Positions 34,440-45,786 of a DNA stretch of 64,000 nt are shown here, piece by piece. A model generated the notes under the pieces. That model searched no databases, had not been told where the DNA came from, and saw only the letters and a list, made by a program, of their open reading frames with translations. The position numbers and the translations under genes are program-made. The DNA is from Synechococcus sp. Nb3U1 (GTDB lineage Bacteria; Cyanobacteriota; Cyanobacteriia; Thermostichales; Thermostichaceae), in contig NZ_JAKFYQ010000001.1 in the NCBI RefSeq assembly GCF_021533835.1, positions 1,928,427 through 1,992,426 of the forward strand, read 5' to 3'. Position 1 is the stretch's first letter. Every line of letters starts with the position of its first letter.

Positions 34440-35229
34440 GTCTTCTGGGCTTACGCCAAGACAAAAGTATTTCTCTACACAAGTATTCTTTTACACGTCG
34501 TTGCTCGATCTTAAAAGTGACTCCAAAGTAACCCCATCTCGTGGAGGTTTTACTTGGTCAAGAAATATGTACAGATCGCAACAAATCCATAAGGTACTAC
34601 GCAATTGCATGTTAGATTGATTGATAGACAGGAGGTCGATGAACAAAATACTCATCTTCTTCTCATCAGATTCTCATTTGGTTGATCTTTTATTCTCTCC
34701 ACAGAAGCTTGGAATGTTTTTCTCAAATGCTGGTGATCTTACCTAACTTACAGTCCTTTTACAGTCCTTTGGCAAGCCACATACTACAGTGTGAGCAGTC
34801 TACAGTGTGAGCAGTGCAAATTGAGCTTGATCTGTTGAGTGGGCATGAGTGAGCAGTAGAAGCACAAGCTTTACTGTGAACCTGTGAAAAGGCTGTGCAA
34901 GCCCTGTAGTACCGATGCTAGGTACCAATGGCTTGGGCTTCAGGTTTGCTGATTGTTGGTATCGATAGGATCTTAGGACTTGACAGATGGAACTGATGGA
35001 GTTGAATTGGAAACCTGCCATTCGTTCTGGCGGAAGCTTTGGTGACGTTGGGTTTTCTATTGTGTGAAGGTTTGTGTGAGGGTTGAACCAAGTTGGGGTT
35101 TGTTCCTTACTGCTTACAGCCAAGAGTCAGGTGTGAGCAGGGGTTCAGCCAAAGCAAGGTTCTGTCAGGATATCTTCGTTTCAGAACACCTCTTGAAGAG
35201 CTGCCAAGGATTATTTTGGGAGATTTATC
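34440..35229. other. 790-bp intergenic region with a short repeat and one small frame
   Basis: No conserved gene is seen. TACAGTGTGAGCAGT occurs twice in tandem (about 34785-34816). A 35-codon frame at 34639-34746 is listed separately. The remainder is low-GC relative to the surroundings and may hold the promoter of the ComFB-like gene. Confidence 0.5.
34639..34746 (+). CDS. Possible 35-residue peptide
   Basis: AGGAGG ends 3 nt before an ATG at 34639, a short but usable spacing. The peptide (MNKILIFFSSDSHLVDLLFS...) has a hydrophobic N-terminal part and ends at TAA 34744-34746. No family match is known to me. Confidence 0.25.
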   Translation: MNKILIFFSSDSHLVDLLFSPQKLGMFFSNAGDLT

Positions 35230-35550
35230 ATGGAAAAGATGTTGGTCAATATCATCGAGTACCTGGCATTGGGAGAATTAGAGGACTGCCTCTGTAGAGA
35301 GCATCCTCACCAGCAGGTGTTCCATGATGCGATGGAGCGGGAATCGATGATGCAGCAGGTATTAAACCGGATCCCTGCCATTTACATGTGGTTGGCTGCT
35401 GATGAGTGCCCCAACCGCAATCAACTCAATCCTGCCGAGCAGGAACTGTTACGCTCAGTCGTGCGGGATGTGGTCAATCAAAAGTTGCAGCAAGCTTCCT
35501 TTGGTGCTGATCCCTACGCGGGATCCATGTCGGAAGCCTTCTACGGCTAA
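35230..35550 (+). CDS. ComFB-like protein
   Basis: A 106-residue protein resembling the late-competence ComFB family: a helical N-terminus (NIIEYLALGELEDCL), the central motif VLNRIPAIYMW equivalent to the usual A-L-N-R-L-P-P-x-Y, and a C-terminal helix (VVRDVVNQKLQQ). ComFB proteins have been reported as cyclic-dinucleotide receptors in cyanobacteria. The tail (DPYAGSMSEAFYG) is extra. Confidence 0.6.
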   Translation: MEKMLVNIIEYLALGELEDCLCREHPHQQVFHDAMERESMMQQVLNRIPAIYMWLAADECPNRNQLNPAEQELLRSVVRDVVNQKLQQASFGADPYAGSMSEAFYG

Positions 35551-35630
35551 AAGCCTTGGGGCCGAACCTGGGGCAGCGTTAAGAGGCTGGGCTAGACTGC
35601 AAAACATCGCTTCAGCTTGCTCATTCTGTT

Positions 35631-37726
<2,096 letters not shown>

Positions 37727-37799
37727 CTATCAAGTTATGGGATCAAAGACAAACTCCTGCGGGATCCCGTTTTTGCGGCCAAGAATTGAGGAAATTAGC

Positions 37800-38732
37800 T
37801 TATTCGATGTGGGGAAGGGTGTCTAGGGTATAAACCGTGGTTTCTTCGGCAATAGCTCGCCGTAGATGGGCAGGAACTTGGTAAAGACCCAAAAGGGTGG
37901 TGCCGTCGATGAATCGCAAGGTTCCTCGACCGGGATCCAACTGTTGGCCCAGGATCTGGTCAATCGAGCCTGGGTCTGGTCGAGAGGGAATGGGCTGACT
38001 GGCACAGAGGGCAAACCCCAGTGGTCCGCCATAGGTAGGGGTGTAGATGGCATAGGGCTGTACAGCAGAGAAGACCGTTTTTAGGGTGTGAACGATACGG
38101 GTGTGCTGCTGAAATTCCACCGGCCCCACTGGCCCTGCTTGTACCACGAAGGCCCCATCCGGTTGCAACTTGGAGCGGATCTGCCGGAAAAACTCTTGGG
38201 TAAACAGGCGGTAGGCAGGGCCAGACTCGATCGGGTCAGACAAATCCGAAAGGATGACATCCCAGATCGGGCCAGTGTGATGGAGAAAGTCCAAAGCATC
38301 GGCAATCACCACCTGCACCCGCGGATCCTCAAGCGCCCCCTGATGCATTTCCGGCAAGTGTTCTCGGCAGGCCTCTACCACCTCCCCGTCGATATCCACC
38401 ATCACCACCTGTTCAACAGAGCGCCAGCGCAGCACCTCTCGCACCGTCGCTCCTTCTGCGCCACCCAAAACCAGGACTCGCTTCGGGATCCCACCCGCCT
38501 GGTGAACCTGCAACAGAGCCGGATACACCAAGGCCTCGTGGTAAAGAAACTCATCCGCCGTGGTCGATTGCCAGCGCCCGTCCAATACCAACCCTTTGCC
38601 GTAGGCCCCCGTCTCGACAATCAGCATCTGTTGGAAGAGGGTTTGTCGGTAGGCCAAAATGCGGGTGATGCCGCGAACGCTGTAGTCCCAGGGGGTGGAG
38701 TATTCCTGTACCCAAATCCTAGGCGTATCCAT
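37800..38732 (-). CDS. speE: Spermidine synthase (polyamine aminopropyltransferase)
   Basis: A 310-residue aminopropyltransferase that joins decarboxylated SAM to putrescine. Motifs: YHEALVYPALLQVH, VLVLGGAEGATVREVL (a GGAEG variant of the usual GGGDG) and VILSDLSDPIESGPA with the catalytic aspartate. It starts 3 bp after the speD stop, so the two form an operon. Confidence 0.93.
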   Translation of the reverse strand: MDTPRIWVQEYSTPWDYSVRGITRILAYRQTLFQQMLIVETGAYGKGLVLDGRWQSTTADEFLYHEALVYPALLQVHQAGGIPKRVLVLGGAEGATVREVLRWRSVEQVVMVDIDGEVVEACREHLPEMHQGALEDPRVQVVIADALDFLHHTGPIWDVILSDLSDPIESGPAYRLFTQEFFRQIRSKLQPDGAFVVQAGPVGPVEFQQHTRIVHTLKTVFSAVQPYAIYTPTYGGPLGFALCASQPIPSRPDPGSIDQILGQQLDPGRGTLRFIDGTTLLGLYQVPAHLRRAIAEETTVYTLDTLPHIE

Positions 38733-38735
38733 GCC

Positions 38736-39185
38736 CTAGCGTCCTCGCCGAGGGGCAGCTTCCCAGCTAGGGTTAAGGGAGTCTACAGGGTCGGTGATCC
38801 CCATCGGGCGGCGAGGTACCTTGCGCAGAGAATGTCCACGGGCTTGAAACACCCTGATCAAATACTCACAGGCTACCTCCGGCTGGGTATGCCGACCACA
38901 GGTGAACACGTCCACCGCCGCATAGCCCGCCTCCGGCCAGGTGTGAATAGAAATGTGAGATTCCCCCAAAAGCGCGAGGGCCGTAATCCCCTGGGGCTCA
39001 AACTGATGACACAGTTCCCCTAAAAAAGTGGAGTTGGAGCGTCTCGCTGCCTCCCGCAATGCCTGTTGCACAAGAGAGACATCATCCAAAAGATTGGCCG
39101 GGCAGTCGTATAGCTCTAGGATGCAGTGGAGCCCGACTAGAGCCAGAGACCTATCCCCTAATTGGCCAGATAGTGTGTGAGCCAT
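38736..39185 (-). CDS. speD: S-adenosylmethionine decarboxylase proenzyme
   Basis: A prokaryotic-type SpeD of 149 residues from the ATG at 39185. The self-cleavage site is in LLGESHISIHTWPEAGYAAVD, where the Ser of E-S-H becomes the pyruvoyl group, with the catalytic Cys in VDVFTCGRH. It supplies decarboxylated SAM to speE, 3 bp downstream. An in-frame ATG at 39215 would add ten residues (MFLSGQLGDS) that come from a 23-bp repeat, so it is less likely. Confidence 0.93.
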   Translation of the reverse strand: MAHTLSGQLGDRSLALVGLHCILELYDCPANLLDDVSLVQQALREAARRSNSTFLGELCHQFEPQGITALALLGESHISIHTWPEAGYAAVDVFTCGRHTQPEVACEYLIRVFQARGHSLRKVPRRPMGITDPVDSLNPSWEAAPRRGR

Positions 39186-39209
39186 ACTATCCCCTAATTG
39201 GCCAGATAG
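39151..39209. repeat. 23-bp direct repeat across the speD start
   Basis: Two exact copies at 39151-39173 and 39187-39209, each beginning CTATCCCCTAATTGG and ending CCAGATAG. Start-to-start distance is 36 bp, so both copies encode LSGQLGD in frame. Each copy has inverted ends (CTATC...GATAG) around TGGCCA, suggesting either an operator duplicated by slippage or a neutral duplication. Confidence 0.9.
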
Positions 39210-39323
39210 AAACACAAGACTATGCCAAAGGGCACAGCTTTGCCATTATCTCATAGGTTTGTCTCATAGGTTGAGGAGGATTCACCAACTTTCAGGGCAA
39301 CCGCATACTCAGGTAGACAGGAG

Positions 39324-39989
39324 TCATGAGAGATCAGGGTTATCCCATCCCGTCCTGAGGCGTTTAGCCTTGATGCCTCTATTGGAAGACGTATCTTGAC
39401 CGGAAAATCGGGGAACGAGGCGGAGGGCCATGATACCGATCAGATCCACTCCCTCGCCAAAGGGAGATGTGCCAATAGAACTATCCTTAGGATCAAGGAT
39501 TATCGTTCCCGGTAGGGTGGGAGGTGCTTCTGGCAGAGGGAAGCTAGGTAGAGGGAGGGCCACAGGGATCCTGTTTTGGAACGCATCGGTGAGTTCATAT
39601 TCTGGTAAGGGCAAAAACAACGGCTCATCCGGCGGAACCGCCAAGCGGGTGGTGACCAGCCCAACATTCAACTCCACTCCCTGCCGAGCGGCCTGCACAT
39701 TCAATTCCCGAATCGAATCCGTGTAGATGTACACCACCGTCACCCCAGCTGTCGCCAGCGCTACCACCCCTACCCCTGGCAATAAGGACAGCAAGAGCGG
39801 CACAAACTTAGCTGAAATAGCAATCTGCCGCTGACTGATCACTTTCAGCCTCCCCGCCAAGCCAGCCTGGGATCCACGCCGCTGCTGGTGATGTTGCACG
39901 GGATCGGCGGGGGTTGGGCTGACTTCCCCCAGTGCATCAGACGTATCTGCCAAGCTCGCTGCGGCAAACCTATGGGAGGCTACAGGCAT
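39324..39989 (-). CDS. Hypothetical membrane-anchored protein
   Basis: A 221-residue protein: polar N-terminus of about 60 residues, one hydrophobic span (about 62-88, FVPLLLSLLPGVGVVALATAGVT split by a Pro-Gly), then a proline-rich, probably extracytoplasmic part. Composition suggests an envelope or thylakoid-associated protein. No family recognised. Confidence 0.55.
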   Translation of the reverse strand: MPVASHRFAAASLADTSDALGEVSPTPADPVQHHQQRRGSQAGLAGRLKVISQRQIAISAKFVPLLLSLLPGVGVVALATAGVTVVYIYTDSIRELNVQAARQGVELNVGLVTTRLAVPPDEPLFLPLPEYELTDAFQNRIPVALPLPSFPLPEAPPTLPGTIILDPKDSSIGTSPFGEGVDLIGIMALRLVPRFSGQDTSSNRGIKAKRLRTGWDNPDLS

Positions 39990-40039
39990 GGATTCTGTTT
40001 GGCTTCCCAGCCGTCATCTAGGGGTACCAAACCCAACTC

Positions 40040-40774
40040 CTAACCCTTATTGTCCATGCTCTTCGCCGCCAACTGCACTTGGGTAATGGCGATCCGGCCT
40101 GAAAAACAGACGTCTGTATCGGTTTGCGGATCCCGGACTCGATCCGCGTAGCGGGCTTGGTAACGAAACCACAGAGACTCATTGCCTTCGGCTTCAACGG
40201 CATAGTCAAGGGGCAAGGGCTGGGTACACAACGGGCAATACACTCGCTCCGGGAGAGGGGATCCCGAAGGCAAATGGGGCAGGTTCACATTCCAAAAAGC
40301 TCCGGTGGGCAGGGGTTGTTCCATCAATTCCGCTAAGATTTTGCCCGTCCAGCGGCGTGCCTGTTCCCAGTCGATGGGCTTGCCGCCAGCCCGATATTGA
40401 GAAATGGCAATCGCCGGGATCCGTCGCATCGCTGCCTCCCGCACTGCCGCCACTGTTCCCGACAAGTACACATCCGACCCGAGATTGCCCCCTTCGTTAA
40501 TGCCGGAAAGTACCCAATCCACGGCTGGGGCCAACTTATACAAGCCCACCCGCACACAGTCGGCAGGGGATCCCTCCACCGCAAAGGCACGTTCCCCCCG
40601 AGCTTCCACTCGAAAAGGTCGCCCCGTCGTCACCTGGTGGCTACAACCGGAAAATTGTTGGTAGGGTGCCACGATCCAGCATTGCTCTTCCGGGATCAGG
40701 GGCTGTAGGGCCAGCTTCAAATTGGCGAGGCCAGCAGCGTCGATGCCATCGTCATTGGTCAACAACACCCTCAT
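40040..40774 (-). CDS. surE: 5'/3'-nucleotidase SurE
   Basis: A 244-residue SurE phosphatase. The N-terminal LLTNDDGIDAAGL holds the Asp pair that binds the metal; FSGCSHQVT and VLSGINEGGNLGSDVYLSGTVAAVREA complete the active site. It dephosphorylates nucleoside monophosphates. It is divergent from gap with about 160 bp between start codons. Confidence 0.94.
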   Translation of the reverse strand: MRVLLTNDDGIDAAGLANLKLALQPLIPEEQCWIVAPYQQFSGCSHQVTTGRPFRVEARGERAFAVEGSPADCVRVGLYKLAPAVDWVLSGINEGGNLGSDVYLSGTVAAVREAAMRRIPAIAISQYRAGGKPIDWEQARRWTGKILAELMEQPLPTGAFWNVNLPHLPSGSPLPERVYCPLCTQPLPLDYAVEAEGNESLWFRYQARYADRVRDPQTDTDVCFSGRIAITQVQLAAKSMDNKG

Positions 40775-40933
40775 CCCTTGGTTTTTTCCTTTGCTGGCAG
40801 CTCCTTCAGCTTATCCTGGCTGCAAATCTGGAGACTTTGGGTGGAAAAGTCTCTCGGGCTCCTGATTCCCCTTACCCTATCGCTTGTGAAGATAACCTAT
40901 CCATCGCAACAGTGTTTACGCGGGAGGATAACG

Positions 40934-41950
40934 ATGACAACACGGGTAGCCATCAACGGATTTGGTCGTATTGGGCGGGCTTTCTTGCGGATACTGCTGT
41001 CTCAGCCGGCCTTGGATCTGGAGGTGGTGGCAGTAAACGATTTGACCGAACCGGACAATCTGGCCTACCTGCTCCAGTTCGATTCTGCCTATGGACGATT
41101 GGCCCAGGGGGTGAGTGCTGCAGAAGGACATTTACACGTTGGCGAGCAGAAGGTACGGGTTTTGGCAGAACGGGATCCCGCCCAACTGCCCTGGAAGGAT
41201 CTGGGAATTGATTTGGTGGTGGAATCAACGGGCTTTTTCACCAAGCGGGAAGGGGCCGTAAAACATCTGGAAGCTGGGGCCAAAAAGGTGATTATTTCGG
41301 CTCCTGCCAAAGGCCCCGATCTGACGGTGGTGATGGGGGTGAACGATGACCAGTATGAGCCCGACCGCCACCATATTGTCTCCAATGCCTCTTGTACCAC
41401 CAATTGTCTGGCTCCGGTGGCCAAGGTTTTGCTGGATCGCTTCGGCATTGAGACAGGTTTTCTCACCACCTGCCATGCCTATACCGCCACCCAGGCAATT
41501 GTGGATCGTCCGGATCCCAAAGATTTTCGTCGGGGTCGCTCAGCAGCCGTGTCGATTGTGCCCTCTAGCACAGGGGCTGCCACTGCCGTTGCGGAAGTTT
41601 TGCCCGCTCTGAAAGGGAAGATGGACGGTCTGGCTTTGCGAGTGCCAACGCTAACCGGTTCGATTGTGGACTTTGTGGTGCGCACCGAACAGCCCGTGAC
41701 TAAAGAGACCGTTAATCAGGCATTTGTGGAGGCATCAGAAGGCCGGATGCGGGGGGTATTGGGGATTGCGCCGCCGGAGATTGTTTCAGCAGATATTGTC
41801 GGGGATCCCCATTCTTCGATTGTCGATTTGGGATCCACCATGACCTTGGGAGATCGCACGGTGAAGGTGCTCTCTTGGTATGACAACGAGTATGGCTATG
41901 CCTCACGGGTGGTGGATTTGGCGGCCAAGATCGGGGCGGCGCTAGGATGA
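40934..41950 (+). CDS. gap: Glyceraldehyde-3-phosphate dehydrogenase (type I)
   Basis: A 338-residue GAPDH. N-terminal INGFGRIGR binds NAD(P), SNASCTTNCLAP holds the catalytic Cys, and SWYDNEYGYASRV closes the active site. The start at 40934 is preferred (GGGAGG nearby; MTTRVAINGFGR); the frame is open 52 codons further upstream. Which cyanobacterial paralog it is (glycolytic or Calvin-cycle) is not decided here, although AVNDLTEPDNLAYLLQFD differs from typical Gap2. Confidence 0.93.
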   Translation: MTTRVAINGFGRIGRAFLRILLSQPALDLEVVAVNDLTEPDNLAYLLQFDSAYGRLAQGVSAAEGHLHVGEQKVRVLAERDPAQLPWKDLGIDLVVESTGFFTKREGAVKHLEAGAKKVIISAPAKGPDLTVVMGVNDDQYEPDRHHIVSNASCTTNCLAPVAKVLLDRFGIETGFLTTCHAYTATQAIVDRPDPKDFRRGRSAAVSIVPSSTGAATAVAEVLPALKGKMDGLALRVPTLTGSIVDFVVRTEQPVTKETVNQAFVEASEGRMRGVLGIAPPEIVSADIVGDPHSSIVDLGSTMTLGDRTVKVLSWYDNEYGYASRVVDLAAKIGAALG

Positions 41951-41956
41951 CCTACC

Positions 41957-42484
41957 ATGACGCTGGAAACGTTTTTGATCGGGTTGAATAACAACAGCTT
42001 GCCTATCGCTCTGTTGGTTTTGGCCGCCCCTTGGCTGATTTGGATCCTTTGTCATTGGATCCCGGGACAGTGGGAAGAGCCCTTTTTGCTCAGCCTGAAT
42101 ATCGGCTTGGCAACGGTCAGTGTGGTGCTCTGGGCTGGGTATTTGGCCTATGCTTCCAACACCGGAGGCTGGCAAGCGGTGGTGAAACAGGCGGATATCC
42201 TCCTGCTGTTGCTGCCCCCCTACTACATCATCAGCTCCATTTGGGTGGCGCGACAGCGGATGCCCCTCTCTCGGGTACCGGCCTTTCGCACGCTACAGGG
42301 GATCGGCCTTTTGGCAGGGGTATACCTGATCCTGTCTTGGCTTAGCCGTCGGGTTTATATTGTTCTTTTTTCGTATATACCCTTCTCGACGTTCCTGTGG
42401 ATCCTGGCAGGACTGCTAGTGGTAGCATACATTGGCTACCGCCTTATGTTTGGGGATCCCCCCGAATATCCTCCCGAGACTTGA
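41957..42484 (+). CDS. Hypothetical polytopic membrane protein
   Basis: A 175-residue protein with about five hydrophobic segments (around 14-32, 46-66, 82-98, 115-130 and 140-160) and a short charged tail. It begins 6 bp after gap and is probably co-transcribed. No family known to me. Confidence 0.65.
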   Translation: MTLETFLIGLNNNSLPIALLVLAAPWLIWILCHWIPGQWEEPFLLSLNIGLATVSVVLWAGYLAYASNTGGWQAVVKQADILLLLLPPYYIISSIWVARQRMPLSRVPAFRTLQGIGLLAGVYLILSWLSRRVYIVLFSYIPFSTFLWILAGLLVVAYIGYRLMFGDPPEYPPET

Positions 42485-42569
42485 GTGGCAATGATTTGTC
42501 TAGGGATCCCGGCCAACAGCGACTAAAATCCTGGGGGGTACCCTAGTAGTATTAGCAATTGATGGGGCA

Positions 42570-43028
42570 ATGGCGGCAGTCTCTCTCACATCGATGTTGG
42601 ATATTGATTACCGTCCCTTGCAGACATTGCTGGAGTCAGGTTCTTGGCTAGAGGCGGATCGGCTGACCTTGCAGCTGCTCTGTCGGGCGGCAGGGGAAGG
42701 AGCGATGCGGCGGGGCTGGCTGTATTTTTCCGAGGTGAGTCGGATCCCGGTTGAAGATCTGCGTACCATCGATCAACTGTGGCGGGTGGCCTCTTCAGGT
42801 CGCTTCGGGTACTCAATTCAGCGGCAACTGTGGCTGGGAGTGAATCGCAAGTGGGAACGCCTCTGGCCGCTCATCGGCTGGAAACAGGGCTACCACTGGA
42901 CCCGCTACCCGGATGAGTTCACCTGGGAGCCCTCGGCTCCTAAGGGCCATTTACCCCTCTCCAACCAATTGCGTGGGGCGCGGGTTCTGGAGGAATTACT
43001 CACCCACAAGGCTTGGGAAGACTCTTGA
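42570..43028 (+). CDS. GUN4-domain protein
   Basis: A 152-residue protein with a GUN4-like domain: a helical start (DYRPLQTLLESGSWLEADRL), then the porphyrin-binding greasy-pocket region (RFGYSIQRQLWLG and GYHWTRYPDEFTWEPSAPKG). True GUN4 binds protoporphyrin and stimulates Mg-chelatase; cyanobacteria also have regulatory paralogs. Whether this is the chelatase cofactor or a paralog is not resolved, as it is shorter than full-length Gun4. Confidence 0.85.
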   Translation: MAAVSLTSMLDIDYRPLQTLLESGSWLEADRLTLQLLCRAAGEGAMRRGWLYFSEVSRIPVEDLRTIDQLWRVASSGRFGYSIQRQLWLGVNRKWERLWPLIGWKQGYHWTRYPDEFTWEPSAPKGHLPLSNQLRGARVLEELLTHKAWEDS

Positions 43029-43050
43029 AACGCTTGAACATGATGAACTG

Positions 43051-43815
43051 TTGTTGGGATCCCTGGCTGTGGTAGAGCCACTGCAACTGACCCAGTTTCC
43101 AGATCTGCCCATTGATCTGGCCCAAGCCTGTGAACAAGCGATCCAGGCGACTCGATTGGCGATGCAAGCTGGGTATCGTCGCTTGCTAGTCGAGATCATC
43201 GCTCCTGACCTGAAGCCGGAGGTGTTGGCGCGTCCTTTCCTAGATCTGGTGCAGCCACCGGCGTTGGTGTTGTTTAGCGATGCGGGAGGGGCGGCCCTGG
43301 CGCAACGGGAATGGGACTCTACACCAGAGGGATTGCAACTGCAAAGCCTCAGCCCCCGCACTCAGCCCAGCCCGGAGCAAAGTGTCTTGTTGGTGATGCC
43401 GGCAGTGTATGGCCTGGATCAGGTGGAACGAGTTTGCCAGCTAGTCAGTGGTGGGGATCCCTCCGGGTTGGCTCAGAAAGGGCGGGATCCCAAGCCGGTG
43501 ATTTTGCTCAACCCGCAATTGCAGGATGCGGCCACTGTGGGGGTGGGCTTGGCCGGTCGCCGCTTGCGTCAGCGCTTCTTGAGTACCTTTGAAACCAGCT
43601 ACTACCTGCGCTCGTTGGTGGAAGGGGCGTTGTTTCGGGCGTATCCGGATCCCTGGAGTGTTTGGCAACAGGAAGAGCCAGGCCTGTATGGCGTCTTGCA
43701 AACCCTGCCTGCCCAGCCGACGGGAGAAGAAGTTGCTGAGTTGTTCAGGGCCACTGCCGCAGCAAGAAGGGATCCCTGGTGGGGCTGGCGGCGGTGGTTT
43801 GGATCCCGGCGTTGA
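43051..43815 (+). CDS. DUF1995-like protein
   Basis: About 254 residues if it starts at one of the TTG codons near 43051; the frame is open back to 42913 inside the GUN4-domain gene but lacks a good start after it ends. The pattern (PIDLAQACEQAIQATRLAMQAGYRRLLVEII, then P-x-LVLFSDAGGAAL and AYPDPW) fits the DUF1995 / LPA3-like family linked to photosystem assembly in plants. The start is uncertain. Confidence 0.6.
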   Translation: MLGSLAVVEPLQLTQFPDLPIDLAQACEQAIQATRLAMQAGYRRLLVEIIAPDLKPEVLARPFLDLVQPPALVLFSDAGGAALAQREWDSTPEGLQLQSLSPRTQPSPEQSVLLVMPAVYGLDQVERVCQLVSGGDPSGLAQKGRDPKPVILLNPQLQDAATVGVGLAGRRLRQRFLSTFETSYYLRSLVEGALFRAYPDPWSVWQQEEPGLYGVLQTLPAQPTGEEVAELFRATAAARRDPWWGWRRWFGSRR

Positions 43816-43864
43816 ATAATGATAATCATTTGGGCTCGGCTCTTCTTTCAGCAGCCTCGATGCC

Positions 43865-45157
43865 TCAATCCCGCACAACAGCCCGCCGCACCTTCAGGGG
43901 GACAGGCTCCCTCATCAAGCGTTTCCACTCTTGCCAATAGGCTCGAATGGGCGCTTCGCTGGCAATAGAGCCTGTGACCCGGCCCCAATCATCCTGTCGA
44001 TCACCCGCTTGCTCCCCCCGGCTGATATCCAACCACTCCTCCTCAGGGATCCCCAACCCCTCCTGGATGCGCTCAAAAATCGCCAAATCATCCGGGGTGC
44101 CAAAGCTGACAAAATCCTCGTCCACCCGTAATCGCAGCAGATTGATCTCCTCGGGTACATCCGTCGCCACTGCGAGGTATAGGTTGATGCGGGTGCGATC
44201 CACCGCTAGAGGTTCTATTACCATCAGTTGGTTACCCACAAGAATCAAATTGGGAAAGAGGCTGAGGTTGACCATGTTGCCGGTAGCCAGATCCAGCAGT
44301 TCGGGAGGATACTGAGCCCGTAGGGATCCCTCCAATTCCTCGCAAGTCGGCAGTTGTCGCATGGTTGACCACGGGCCGCCCGGGATCCCAGGCCGTTGAT
44401 CCACCACACAATGCCCATGGCCAAGGGTTTGGCTGACCATCGGGGTGCTGGCTGGATTGCGGGCCAGAACAGTCTTCGTCTTAGCTTGGTGGCCGAGTTG
44501 GTTGTAGGAGCGATGGGCAAAGGTGGCATGGATCCCATCGGCAGCATTGTCCCAAAGCAGCTTCCAGTTGCCAGCAAACTCCAGCCGAACCGGAGAGTCC
44601 AACAGCCGGATGGTACCCTTGGGATGACGATTGAGATGCTCATCCAGCCACGGCAACGCTGCTCCTAACCAGTTCGCCAGCTTCGGGGGGTCTGCGGCCA
44701 AGGTGCCAAAGATCAAGCCCCGATAGGTCTCCACCCGCAGCTGGCCCAAATGAAACGACGCCTTGTGGGGGTTGGCGTAGCTTTCGGCTACAGGCAAGGT
44801 GTGCAGGTGACCGTCCAAGTCAAAACACCAGCCATGATAGGGGCAGGTCAGGCGCTGGCTGCATCCCCTGTCCGCCGTGACCAGGAGGGTGCCACGGTGG
44901 GTACAACGGTTGAAGAGGCCATGAATCTGGCCATCCCGCCCCCAGGTCAGCAAAATGGGGCGCCGACCCAGGGTTCGACGGACGAAGGAGCCTGGTTGAG
45001 GGAGCTCGCTGTCGTGCCCCAAGTAGTTCCAAGTCCCGCCAAAAATGCGCTCCATCTCCAGCTCGAATAGGGCGGGATCCGTGTAGAGACAGCGATGCAC
45101 TCGGTCTGACTGGATGAGCCAGTCAAAATTAGGTGAGTCGGTGGTGGGAAAGACCAT
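43865..45157 (-). CDS. Rieske non-heme iron dioxygenase, alpha subunit
   Basis: A 430-residue aromatic-ring-hydroxylating dioxygenase large subunit from the ATG at 45157 (MVFPTTDSPNF); an earlier start at 45190 overlaps the beta gene. The Rieske centre is CTHRG (C-x-H) then CPYHGW (C-x-x-H). The mononuclear iron site follows in NWKLLWDNAADGIHATFAHRS. It catalyses O2-dependent hydroxylation of an unknown substrate using an external ferredoxin/reductase, not encoded here. Last gene of a seven-gene leftward operon. Confidence 0.9.
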   Translation of the reverse strand: MVFPTTDSPNFDWLIQSDRVHRCLYTDPALFELEMERIFGGTWNYLGHDSELPQPGSFVRRTLGRRPILLTWGRDGQIHGLFNRCTHRGTLLVTADRGCSQRLTCPYHGWCFDLDGHLHTLPVAESYANPHKASFHLGQLRVETYRGLIFGTLAADPPKLANWLGAALPWLDEHLNRHPKGTIRLLDSPVRLEFAGNWKLLWDNAADGIHATFAHRSYNQLGHQAKTKTVLARNPASTPMVSQTLGHGHCVVDQRPGIPGGPWSTMRQLPTCEELEGSLRAQYPPELLDLATGNMVNLSLFPNLILVGNQLMVIEPLAVDRTRINLYLAVATDVPEEINLLRLRVDEDFVSFGTPDDLAIFERIQEGLGIPEEEWLDISRGEQAGDRQDDWGRVTGSIASEAPIRAYWQEWKRLMREPVPLKVRRAVVRD

Positions 45158-45177
45158 AGCCAGACTCCGTTCAAAAC

Positions 45178-45786
45178 CTATAGCAACCAACCCATCTGCC
45201 GGGATCCCTGGGCTAGGTCTGGAATCAGCAGGGTTTTGCGAACCATCTCAAACCCAAACCCCTCCACTTTAGGCCCCTCAGGGCGCAAGCGGTGGATCTG
45301 ACGGGCCACCACCCGGCAGGGCTGGGATCCCACACCCCCGTGAAGTATCAGGGCACTGCTGGCCACTACCATCCTTTCGCCCTCCTCTGTGCGGGGGTGT
45401 TCCCAGGCTTCAACACTGGTGATCGCTCGCACCGTTTCTGGCAGGGGTTGGATCCCCCAGGCATAGGGATCCCTCAGACGCCAGACTCGCTCCTGCAATC
45501 GCCGCCGATCATCCAAAAACAGTGCCTGATCCGCTCCCGGATGACTGTCCCGCCGCAATGGGATCCAGTACCACCCCTGGGGATCCCAGAGCTGGAGCCA
45601 CCGCTCAAAATGTCCCGCATCCAACAGACGGGCTTCTAGGGCCAAAAAACGGGCCACATCTGCCACAAGAGCCTGATTGGTGGCCAGAGGGGCAGCCAGC
45701 ACCCAATCGCGATCCGCGGCCAAATCATCGTAAAGGGCTTTAACCCGTTCCACCCCCCCTTGAGGAGAGAGTTGTACAGAACTCAT
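45178..45786 (-). CDS. Ring-hydroxylating dioxygenase, beta subunit
   Basis: A 202-residue NTF2-fold small subunit with the family features (ARFLALEARLLDAGHFERWLQLWDPQGWYWIPLRR and TSVEAWEHPR). It stabilises the alpha trimer. The start overlaps the permease stop as ATGA, and its end meets the alpha gene, so subunits are made together. Presence of a beta subunit points to the classical alpha3-beta3 aromatic dioxygenases. Confidence 0.85.
   Translation of the reverse strand: MSSVQLSPQGGVERVKALYDDLAADRDWVLAAPLATNQALVADVARFLALEARLLDAGHFERWLQLWDPQGWYWIPLRRDSHPGADQALFLDDRRRLQERVWRLRDPYAWGIQPLPETVRAITSVEAWEHPRTEEGERMVVASSALILHGGVGSQPCRVVARQIHRLRPEGPKVEGFGFEMVRKTLLIPDLAQGSRQMGWLL

Noticed and set aside
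40778-40933. 52-residue extension of GAPDH
   Set aside because: Not seen in the family, and a ribosome-binding site precedes the ATG at 40934.
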